From the NCBI GenBank assembly GCA_019745155.1, contig JAIETM010000003.1, forward strand, positions 248,001 through 312,000: a stretch of DNA of 64,000 nucleotides. The letters are read 5' to 3'. The stretch comes from Chitinophagaceae bacterium (lineage in GTDB: Bacteria > Bacteroidota > Bacteroidia > Chitinophagales > Chitinophagaceae). How positions within the stretch are numbered: the first letter of the stretch is position 1; each line of letters opens with the position of its first letter. Positions 17,487 to 24,354 of this stretch are shown here, one piece after another. The position numbers were made by a program, and so were the translations under genes. The notes under the pieces were generated by a model that was given only the letters and a program-made list of their open reading frames with translations, did not search any database and was not told the origin of the DNA.

Positions 17487-17873
17487 ATGACCAAACATGA
17501 TATCAGCAAAAGCAGAGACATTGAATTATTGGTTACAAGCTTTTATACCCGCGTAGCCAAAGCACCGGCTATCAATCACTTTTTTACCGAAACATCTTGG
17601 GATGCACATATGCAAACCATGGTACGATTTTGGGAGAATGCCTTGTTCTTTACAGGCAACTATCAGGGTAATCCTATGGAAATACATCGCCACATCCATC
17701 ATATCAAAAAGTTAGATAGCACACATTTTGATACATGGCTTCAGCTATTCGAAGCAACTGTAGATGATTTATTTGAAGGTGAGGTAGCCAATCTCGCTAA
17801 ACAGAAAGCAAGAAATATTGCGACTGTGATGCAGATCAAGATTTTAGAAATGCAGCAACAGTCGCACTACTGA
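17487..17873 (+). CDS. Group III truncated haemoglobin
   Basis: A 128-residue globin. Group III features include VTSFYTRVAKAPAINHFF, MQTMVRFWENALFFTGNYQGNPMEIHRHI, the HFDTWLQLFEATVDDLF region and ARNIATVMQ. The proximal histidine is probably in the HRHIHHIKKL region. Group III globins are linked in other bacteria to nitric oxide or oxygen chemistry. At the 3' end of the nos operon, a protective role against NO during N2O respiration is likely (inference). It is convergent with the next gene, with one base between the stops. Confidence 0.85.
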   Translation: MTKHDISKSRDIELLVTSFYTRVAKAPAINHFFTETSWDAHMQTMVRFWENALFFTGNYQGNPMEIHRHIHHIKKLDSTHFDTWLQLFEATVDDLFEGEVANLAKQKARNIATVMQIKILEMQQQSHY

Positions 17874-17874
17874 T

Positions 17875-18819
17875 TTATTTCTTCAATCCAATCTCTCTTA
17901 AACGCTCATCCAAATATTCACCTGCGGTTGCATCTGGATAGGCTTTAGGATGTTCCGCATCAATACAGCTTTCTAAGCAAGCTAAACTCATCGCACTCTT
18001 GGGATGCAGGAAGAAAGGCATGGAGAAGCGACTGGTATGCCACAATTCTCTTTTTGGATTCACCACACGGTGAGTGGTGCTGCGTAATTTATTATTGGTT
18101 AAGCGTTGTAGCATATCGCCCACATTCACCACAATCTGCTCAGGGAGCGAAGTAACGGGCACCCACTCGCCCTGTTTGGTTAGAATTTCCAAACCATCTG
18201 CAGATGCACCTACTAATAAAGTAATCAGGTTGATGTCTTCATGCTGCTCTGCACGAATTGCACTCTTAGGCTCTGTGGTGATAGGCGGATAATGGATACA
18301 ACGCAGAATGGAATTACCATATTCAATATGCTCATCAAAATAGTGCTCATCCAATTCCAGGTACAAAGCAATAGCCTGTAATAAAGAGCGACCACTTTGT
18401 TCAAAATGACGATATGCACTTTCGAGTGTTGGGTTGAATGCAGCTATTTCGTTTACCTGTACATTATCAGGATACTCCCATTTCAACGGATGGTTGGCAT
18501 CCACCATCTGACCAAACTGGAAAAACTCTTTCAGATCCGGCGCATCACTGCCCTTGGCATGTTCGCGACCAAAACTGGTATAACCTCGTTGGCCTGCCAA
18601 ACCGGCTATTTCATATTGCAATTTCTTCTCCAGTGGTAATGAAAAGAACTGCTGCACATATTCATATTGCTGACGTATCAACTCATCAGGAATACCATGG
18701 TTTTTTACGGCGACAAATCCTACTTCTTCATAAGCTTTACCCAAAGCCTGTACAAATGCCTGCTTAGCAGCAGCATCACCACTGGTAAACTGCGCGAGAT
18801 CAACAACGGGAATAGACAT
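17875..18819 (-). CDS. Isopenicillin N synthase-family Fe(II)/2-oxoglutarate oxygenase
   Basis: Start at the ATG at 18819, giving MSIPVVDL, the normal N terminus of this family. Residues about 5-110 are the DIOX_N domain (EVGFVAVKNHGIPDELI, GQRGYTSFGREHAKG). The 2OG-Fe(II) core has the His-x-Asp motif in EQHEDINLITLLV, the distal His in RSTTHRVVNP, and the RFSMPFF segment with the likely 2-oxoglutarate-binding Arg-x-Ser. Bacterial relatives are soluble oxygenases of mostly unknown substrate. It is a monocistronic-looking gene. Confidence 0.85.
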   Translation of the reverse strand: MSIPVVDLAQFTSGDAAAKQAFVQALGKAYEEVGFVAVKNHGIPDELIRQQYEYVQQFFSLPLEKKLQYEIAGLAGQRGYTSFGREHAKGSDAPDLKEFFQFGQMVDANHPLKWEYPDNVQVNEIAAFNPTLESAYRHFEQSGRSLLQAIALYLELDEHYFDEHIEYGNSILRCIHYPPITTEPKSAIRAEQHEDINLITLLVGASADGLEILTKQGEWVPVTSLPEQIVVNVGDMLQRLTNNKLRSTTHRVVNPKRELWHTSRFSMPFFLHPKSAMSLACLESCIDAEHPKAYPDATAGEYLDERLREIGLKK

Positions 18820-18954
18820 AATCAATCGTTTTAAATATTCAATTAGCAACCATCAAAACGCCGAAATCCTGTTGCTATTGTGCCTATTTCGCACCAAACC
18901 TGCTTAGGCTTTGAGTCTTAACAGGTTTTAAAGAAAAAAACTGGCAGAATCTTG

Positions 18955-18962
18955 TAGGTTTG
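18955..18962 (+). promoter_or_regulatory. -7 promoter box TAGGTTTG
   Basis: This perfect TAnnTTTG box lies only four bases before the ATG at 18967. The transcript would start at or next to the start codon, so translation is probably leaderless or nearly so. Confidence 0.55.
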
Positions 18963-18966
18963 AAAC

Positions 18967-19989
18967 ATGTATCGCATTGTTCTGCTTTTCTTAGTACTGA
19001 GTAGTTGTAGCCCTGCATGGCAAAAAATGACTGGCAGATACCAATTTCAGTCAAGCAACGGCCAACCCAACTATCTACAACTAGATTATTGGGCTGCACA
19101 TCCTTGGAAGAAAGATCCAGCAGACAGTGTACCCAAGCCCTTAAGTCGCGATTATCGTGGGGATAGCACAGCGGATGTTTTCTTTTTACATCCTACTACT
19201 TATACCGAGCCATTGAAATTGCATGGTATGAATGCTGCTATTGCAGATGCCTACACCAATGCTAAAACAGATTATACCACCATCCTTTTACAAGCCAGCA
19301 TTTTCAACGCAGCAGGAAGAGTGTTTGCGCCTAGGTACCGACAAGCACATATCAGTGCCTACTTTCCTATTTCAAGTGATGACAGCACTGCAGCACTGAA
19401 TGCATTCGATACTGCGTATGCAGATGTTCGCGCAGCCTTTCTTACTTATTTACAACAGTATAATCAAGGCAGACCCATCATCATCGCATCGCATAGTCAG
19501 GGTACAACCCATGCCAAAAGATTATTGAAAGAGTTTTTTGACGGAAAGATGCTACAAAACAAATTAGTCGCTGCTTATATTATCGGTATTCCCGTTGAAA
19601 CCAATTATTTCAGCAAGATTCCTGTTTGCACCAATCCAAATCAAACCGGTTGCATCATCAGCTGGAGAACATACAAGGAAGGTTACGTGCCCGAACATGT
19701 TACCAAAGAATCATTCAAAGCGGTTGTCACCAATCCGCTCACATGGGACACAACAGCTGCAAATACGCCACGCAGTTTGAACAAAGGTGCTGTATTAACC
19801 AATTTCAATAAAGTGGTTCCGAAGATTGCCAACGCACATGTAAGGGAACAGATTCTTTGGATTGACAAGCCCAAATTCTTCGGCAGCATTTTCTATACCA
19901 GCAAGAATTATCACCCTGGCGATTTAAACCTCTATTACCTCAATATTCGCGAAAACGTAGAACAACGTTTACGCACTTTCTGGAAATAA
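18967..19989 (+). CDS. DUF3089 alpha/beta-hydrolase-like lipoprotein
   Basis: A 340-residue protein with a lipobox in VLSSC (Cys at residue 14). The DUF3089 core includes DVFFLHPTTYTE, YTTILLQASIFNAAGRVFAPRYRQAH, and the nucleophile-elbow motif ASHSQGTTHAKRLL (S-x-S-x-G form), plus CTNPNQTGCIISWRTYKEG. The family resembles alpha/beta hydrolases, but its substrates are unknown. The protein sits on the envelope. A short dyad, ACCCGGC-CTAA-GCCAGGT, follows the stop codon and may act as a weak terminator. Confidence 0.8.
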   Translation: MYRIVLLFLVLSSCSPAWQKMTGRYQFQSSNGQPNYLQLDYWAAHPWKKDPADSVPKPLSRDYRGDSTADVFFLHPTTYTEPLKLHGMNAAIADAYTNAKTDYTTILLQASIFNAAGRVFAPRYRQAHISAYFPISSDDSTAALNAFDTAYADVRAAFLTYLQQYNQGRPIIIASHSQGTTHAKRLLKEFFDGKMLQNKLVAAYIIGIPVETNYFSKIPVCTNPNQTGCIISWRTYKEGYVPEHVTKESFKAVVTNPLTWDTTAANTPRSLNKGAVLTNFNKVVPKIANAHVREQILWIDKPKFFGSIFYTSKNYHPGDLNLYYLNIRENVEQRLRTFWK

Positions 19990-20108
19990 AAGACCCGGCC
20001 TAAGCCAGGTACTTTTGTTCAATGCCCCCGCATTTGCTACAAAGAAACAAATAGATTGGGGGGCGGTATATTTCTTTTCTGTTAAGTCTTTCTAATACTA
20101 CAGGCTTT

Positions 20109-20116
20109 TACCTTTG
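20109..20116 (+). promoter_or_regulatory. -7 promoter box TACCTTTG
   Basis: A perfect TAnnTTTG box 15 bases before the ATG at 20132. It overlaps the TTG at 20114 and so argues that translation begins at 20132 instead. Confidence 0.6.
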
Positions 20117-20131
20117 TCGAAACTCAGCCAT

Positions 20132-21385
20132 ATGAGACCCTTATTACTTTTTGCTTTTAGCTTTTGCCTTCTCAACATACTGAATGCACAAGACACTACT
20201 CAACAAATGGTAGCGGGCAGAAAGAACCAGGATACACAAATACAGAAGCCTTATCTCATTCTCATCTCCTCAGACGGCTTTCGATACGATTATGCGGCTA
20301 AATACAATGCCAAAGACTTACAAGCATTGGCCAAATCTGGTGTAGCAGCAAAGAGTATGTTGCCTTCTTACCCTAGTGTGACTTTCCCGAATCACTATAC
20401 TCTTGCTACCGGCTTATATCCTTCGCATCATGGATTGGTGTATAACCAGTTTTACGACAGAAACCGCAAAGCCACATACAATATGAGTGATCGCAAAGCA
20501 GTGGAAGATGGCAGTTGGTATGGCGGTACACCTATTTGGGTATTGGCCGAGCAACAAGGCATGCTGAGCGCATCTTATCATTTTGTAGGCACAGAAGCAC
20601 CAGTTCAGGGCGTATTGCCCACTTACTGGTATAAGTTCAATGATAAAATTCCCGTTGAGCAACGTATCAAACGTGTGGTTGATTGGTTGCAATTACCAGA
20701 AGCCGAAAGACCCCATTTCATCAGCTTTTACATGAGTAATACAGACCATGCAGGACATATGTATGGGCCCGATGCAAAAGAAACGGAAGAAGCCACTCAA
20801 TTTGTGAATGATGCTGTTGCCAAACTCTATGCTGAAGTGAGTAAGTTGAATCTGCCGGTGAACTTTATATTTCTAGCAGACCATGGTATGGCTGCGGTAG
20901 ATACTGTCAACAGAATTGATTTATACAAGCAAATTGACACTGCACAATTCATCATTAGAGGTGGTGGTACAAGTTTGCATTTGTATGCAAAAGATCCATC
21001 TTTCATTCAGCCGATGTATGCACAACTCAAGGCCAATGCAAAAGATTATTATGTGTATTTGAAAAATGAAGCACCTGCCAGTTGGCATTATAGCGCTGCA
21101 GACGATGTATTCAATCGCATCGGCGATATATTCATTGCGCCAAAATATCCACTCACATTAAATAGTGCAGGCAGAAGAATTTCTCCGGGCGCACATGGTT
21201 ATGATCCGGCTATGCCGCAGATGCATGCAAGTTTCTATGCATGGGGACCTGCTTTCAAAAAAGGTTTGGTGATTGATAGTTTCGAAAACGTACACGTCTA
21301 TCCTTTGATGGCAAGGATTCTCGGACTCAATTATCAGCACAAAATAGATGGCAAACCAGAAGCGCTGGAGCAAATACTGAAGTAA
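20132..21385 (+). CDS. Ectonucleotide pyrophosphatase/phosphodiesterase-like protein
   Basis: Start at the ATG at 20132, which is supported by the promoter box just upstream. A 417-residue exported protein (signal ending LNAQ). It belongs to the alkaline-phosphatase superfamily, type I phosphodiesterase branch. Metal and catalytic motifs are LISSDGFRYDY, the nucleophile Thr in PSYPSVTFPNHYTLATG, NTDHAGHMYGPD, FLADHGM and the late GAHGYDPAMPQMHASF. Relatives hydrolyse nucleotide pyrophosphates or phosphodiesters in the periplasm. The next gene, hypE, is convergent. Confidence 0.9.
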   Translation: MRPLLLFAFSFCLLNILNAQDTTQQMVAGRKNQDTQIQKPYLILISSDGFRYDYAAKYNAKDLQALAKSGVAAKSMLPSYPSVTFPNHYTLATGLYPSHHGLVYNQFYDRNRKATYNMSDRKAVEDGSWYGGTPIWVLAEQQGMLSASYHFVGTEAPVQGVLPTYWYKFNDKIPVEQRIKRVVDWLQLPEAERPHFISFYMSNTDHAGHMYGPDAKETEEATQFVNDAVAKLYAEVSKLNLPVNFIFLADHGMAAVDTVNRIDLYKQIDTAQFIIRGGGTSLHLYAKDPSFIQPMYAQLKANAKDYYVYLKNEAPASWHYSAADDVFNRIGDIFIAPKYPLTLNSAGRRISPGAHGYDPAMPQMHASFYAWGPAFKKGLVIDSFENVHVYPLMARILGLNYQHKIDGKPEALEQILK

Positions 21386-22429
21386 TTAGCAGATACGTGG
21401 TAATTGTTCGCCGGTGAGATAGCCTACCACACGGTGACCACCAATGCGGCTTTTGAGCATCACTTTACCGGGATGCGTGTTCACCACTTTCCCAATAATG
21501 CGTGCTGATTGACCATTGGCATCTTGCTGCAATTGTTTCAGTACACTTTCTGCAACAGTAGCATCCACCACCGCTACAAATAAACCTTCATTGGCAACAT
21601 AGAGTGGATCTAAGCCCAACATTTCACAAGCACCTTCCACTTGTTCATCAATCGGCAGTTGTTCTTGTTCAATCAGGTAACCCAGGTTGGTTTGTTCTGC
21701 CAATTCATTTAATACTGATGCCAAACCACCGCGTGTTGGATCGCGCAGAAATTTGATGGCATCACCAAACTGTTCAATTAACTGCAGAATAGTATGATTC
21801 AGATTCGTGGTATCACTTACAATATCTGTTTCAAAACTCAGTCCCTGCCTTTTGCTCATGATGGCAATACCGTGTTGTGCTAATTGTCCGCTAACGATTA
21901 ATACATCACCTTCTTGTACACGATTGTGGTGAATCGCTGCCTTAGGATGCACTACACCAATACCAGATGTGTTGATGAAGATCTGATCACCCTTACCTTT
22001 TTCTACCACTTTCGTATCGCCGGTAACAATCTGTACGCCTGCTTTAGCTGCTGCATTTTTGATACTAACCAACACTTCCCAGAGCGCTTCCATGCGCATG
22101 CCTTCTTCAATAATAAAAGCCAGCGACAAGTATTTGGGTACAGCGCCACACATCGCGAGATCATTCACGGTTCCATTCACCGCCAATTCGCCAATATTAC
22201 CGCCGGGGAAAAAGATGGGAGAGATCACATAACTATCGGTACTAAAAGCCAGTTTACCATTCAACTCAAAACTAGCACCGTCGTGTTGCTGATCTAGCAA
22301 GTCGTTCTTCAATACATCAAATACACCCGACTGTAATAGTCGGTGTGTGAGTAGTCCACCGCCGCCATGCCCCATGGTAATCACATCGAAATCAAATTTG
22401 GGCATAGGACAAGAGAGGTTCATTGCCAT
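21386..22429 (-). CDS. hypE: Hydrogenase maturation protein HypE
   Basis: Start at the ATG at 22429, one base after the hypD stop; the upstream in-frame TTG lies inside hypD. HypE dehydrates a thiocarbamate on its C-terminal cysteine to thiocyanate, the source of the CN ligands of the NiFe centre. The protein ends in LPRIC, the required C-terminal cysteine. The PurM-like ATP-binding fold shows ITMGHGGGG at the start, FSTDSYVISP, AVNGTVNDLAM, VTGDTKVVEKG and LRDPTRGGLASVLNEL. It is the last gene of the leftward hyp operon. Confidence 0.95.
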   Translation of the reverse strand: MAMNLSCPMPKFDFDVITMGHGGGGLLTHRLLQSGVFDVLKNDLLDQQHDGASFELNGKLAFSTDSYVISPIFFPGGNIGELAVNGTVNDLAMCGAVPKYLSLAFIIEEGMRMEALWEVLVSIKNAAAKAGVQIVTGDTKVVEKGKGDQIFINTSGIGVVHPKAAIHHNRVQEGDVLIVSGQLAQHGIAIMSKRQGLSFETDIVSDTTNLNHTILQLIEQFGDAIKFLRDPTRGGLASVLNELAEQTNLGYLIEQEQLPIDEQVEGACEMLGLDPLYVANEGLFVAVVDATVAESVLKQLQQDANGQSARIIGKVVNTHPGKVMLKSRIGGHRVVGYLTGEQLPRIC

Positions 22430-22430
22430 A

Positions 22431-23540
22431 CTAAACAGTTTCAATCATTTCGCTTACCTGTCCGCTATACTGATAATATGCTGCACAAGCACCTTCGCTA
22501 CTCACCATTGGCGCACCCAGCGGATGTTCGGGTTTACAACGAGTTCCAAAGTTGGGACATTGAAAAGGCTTTTTCAGTCCCTTCATAATATCTCCGCTGA
22601 TACAATCCTTATTTTCTTCTGTAGCCACTAAATCGATATCGAACTTTAATCGTGCGTTGTATTCCTGATAGCGAGCGTTAACTTCATAACCGCTTTGCGG
22701 GATATTACCAATGCCTCTCCATACGCGATCACTCACTGCAAATACTTGCTGAATCGTATCCTGCGCCATGCGATTACCCTCGCGCTGTACACTACGTGCA
22801 TATTGGTTTTCAACCTTCCATTCGCCTTTCTCTAACTGCTGCACTGCCATCAAAATACCCTGCAACAAATCCACCGGCTCAAAGCCTGTTACCACAATCG
22901 GTGTTTGGTATTTCTCTGCGATAGGATCATATTCTTCTGTACCCATGATGGTACAAACATGTCCTGCAGCCAAGAAAGCATCAATCTTATTATCGGGATC
23001 ACCTAAGATGGCTTCCATGGCAGGTGGTACCAATACATGCGATGCAAGAATGCTGTAATTATATAAGCCCAATTCAGCCGCGTGTACCACACTCAATGCA
23101 TTGGCAGGTGCAGTAGTTTCAAAACCTACAGCAAAAAATACCACTTGCTTATCAGGATGCTGTTGTGCTAATTCCACTGCTTCCAATGGTGAGTACAAAA
23201 TACGTACATCAGCGCCTTGTGCTTTAGCTTCCAATAAGCTAATCTTACTTCCTGGCACACGTAGCATATCACCAAAAGAACATAAGATCACATTCGGCTG
23301 CTGCGCCAACCATATGGCTTCATCAATCACACTAACGCTGGTTACACAAACCGGGCAACCGGGACCATGCACCATGGTAATTTGCTTGGGCAACATATCC
23401 AGCAAGCCATTCTTTACGAGGCTATGGGTTTGTCCGCCGCAAATTTCCATCAAGGTCCAGGGACGCGTAGTGATGCGATGCAGCTCAGCTGTATAAGCAT
23501 GCACCATTTCGGGATCTCTATATTCAGATAAGAATTTCAT
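22431..23540 (-). CDS. hypD: Hydrogenase maturation protein HypD
   Basis: A 369-residue scaffold protein with a [4Fe-4S] cluster. It works with HypC to assemble the Fe(CN)2CO unit. Conserved motifs are MEICGGQTH, HGPGCPVCVT, FGDMLRVPGS, FFAVGFETTAP, VCTIMG and VVTGFEP, with C-terminal cysteine ligands in NKDCISGDIMKG, CPNFGTRCKPEHPLGAPMVSSEGACAAYY. The start is the ATG at 23540. The region just upstream of this start is the edge of a repeat-flanked insert carrying a four-helix-bundle gene. Confidence 0.95.
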   Translation of the reverse strand: MKFLSEYRDPEMVHAYTAELHRITTRPWTLMEICGGQTHSLVKNGLLDMLPKQITMVHGPGCPVCVTSVSVIDEAIWLAQQPNVILCSFGDMLRVPGSKISLLEAKAQGADVRILYSPLEAVELAQQHPDKQVVFFAVGFETTAPANALSVVHAAELGLYNYSILASHVLVPPAMEAILGDPDNKIDAFLAAGHVCTIMGTEEYDPIAEKYQTPIVVTGFEPVDLLQGILMAVQQLEKGEWKVENQYARSVQREGNRMAQDTIQQVFAVSDRVWRGIGNIPQSGYEVNARYQEYNARLKFDIDLVATEENKDCISGDIMKGLKKPFQCPNFGTRCKPEHPLGAPMVSSEGACAAYYQYSGQVSEMIETV

Positions 23541-23541
23541 G

Positions 23542-23580
23542 TCAATGATTGGATGAATGAATGATAATATGATAGAATGA
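23542..23580. repeat. Left flank of cassette, inverted relative to right flank
   Basis: TCAATGATTGGATGAATGAATGATAATATGATAG-type sequence (39 bases) directly after the hypD start codon. Read against the reverse complement of 24038-24110, it shares the CAATGA...GAATGATA...ATGATAGAATGA order. The two flanks thus form an imperfect inverted repeat around the four-helix-bundle gene. Confidence 0.5.
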
Positions 23581-23587
23581 TTAATAG

Positions 23588-23968
23588 TTATTTGTTTGTT
23601 GATGCAGTTTTCCGAGCTTTTGACAATATCCGAACCAATGAATCCGCTTCATCTTTTATTGCCTTTAAACATACTGACTGATGTGTACCCGACTCCTCTA
23701 AGAGTTCTAGCCAAAACAAGGTTTCATCCATCTCCTCAATGACAATACTCAATTTGGCATAAAACTCAGCTTTTGATCTGGCCCTGCAAGTAGCTCGATA
23801 ATTTGCCGCAGCAGAGCTGGCACTTCGTAACAACTGCCTGCCCATAATACGTCCCTCATCCGTCTTATGCAATTGCCCATAAAGTTGAATAACCTGTATC
23901 GACAATTGCTTTGTTCTGTCTTTTAATACCTCTATGAAAGAACTTTTGGCTTGCATCACTTTTTCCAT
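23588..23968 (-). CDS. Four-helix-bundle protein (23S rRNA intervening-sequence protein family)
   Basis: The start is taken at the ATG at 23968, giving MEKVMQAKSSFIEVLKDRT, the normal N terminus for the family. A longer frame begins at the ATG at 24037. The 126 residues match the S23/IVP-like four-helix bundle: KSSFIEVLKDRTKQLSIQVIQLYGQL, GRQLLRSASSAAANYRATCRARSKAEFYAKLSIVIEEMDETLFWLELLEES, and a C-terminal helix. The family includes proteins encoded in rRNA intervening sequences and the Avd accessory proteins of diversity-generating retroelements. No reverse transcriptase or variable repeat is visible here. It interrupts the hyp operon between hypC and hypD and is flanked by tetra- to octanucleotide repeats. 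Confidence 0.8.
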   Translation of the reverse strand: MEKVMQAKSSFIEVLKDRTKQLSIQVIQLYGQLHKTDEGRIMGRQLLRSASSAAANYRATCRARSKAEFYAKLSIVIEEMDETLFWLELLEESGTHQSVCLKAIKDEADSLVRILSKARKTASTNK

Positions 23969-24037
23969 CAATCTACTTTGAACAGAAAAAGTATACAAAT
24001 GATGATCAAAACCAGCTGCTATAAAACCACCCACCAT

Positions 24038-24110
24038 CCTATCATCCTATCACTCTATCATGCTATCATTCTATCATTCTATCATTCTATCACTCTATCA
24101 TTCACTCATT
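24038..24110. repeat. Octanucleotide tandem repeat, about nine units
   Basis: A TCTATCAT unit (minus strand ATGATAGA) is repeated about nine times with single-base variants (CCTATCAT, TCTATCAC, GCTATCAT, TCACTCAT). It begins at the hypC stop codon and runs to the longest possible start of the four-helix-bundle gene. The unit length of eight is not a multiple of three, so copy-number slippage would shift any frame read through it. Confidence 0.85.
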
Positions 24111-24354
24111 GTTCCAACTCTTCAACTTCCCCCATTTGCTTTAGATAATCAAACGTCTTCTTCGCCTCTGCCTCATCCACCACACTGATGGCTGCACCAA
24201 CATGCACCAATACATAGTCGCCAGGCTTGGCTTCAGGAACCATATACAAATTCACTTCCTTGATGATACCACCAAAAGACACTTTTCCTTTACGGAACAG
24301 CTCATCAAGCTGTGCAGTGATCTCAATCAATTTCCCAGGTATGGCCAGACACAT
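24106..24354 (-). CDS. hypC: Hydrogenase maturation chaperone HypC
   Basis: An 82-residue chaperone with the N terminus MCLAIPGK. Cys2 is the residue that binds the iron centre with HypD and the large subunit. The fold continues with KVSFGGIIKEVNLYMVPEAKPGDYVLVHVGAAISVVDEAEA. Its start overlaps the hypF 3' end by 32 bases. The stop codon falls inside the first unit of the octanucleotide repeat. Confidence 0.93.
   Translation of the reverse strand: MCLAIPGKLIEITAQLDELFRKGKVSFGGIIKEVNLYMVPEAKPGDYVLVHVGAAISVVDEAEAKKTFDYLKQMGEVEELEQ

Noticed and set aside
24038-24110. Short regular repeats resembling a CRISPR array
   Set aside because: The 8-base units are directly adjacent without spacers; this is a microsatellite.
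23588-24110. Diversity-generating retroelement (Avd-like protein with repeats)
   Set aside because: No reverse transcriptase, template repeat or variable repeat is in the window; the protein family alone is not enough.
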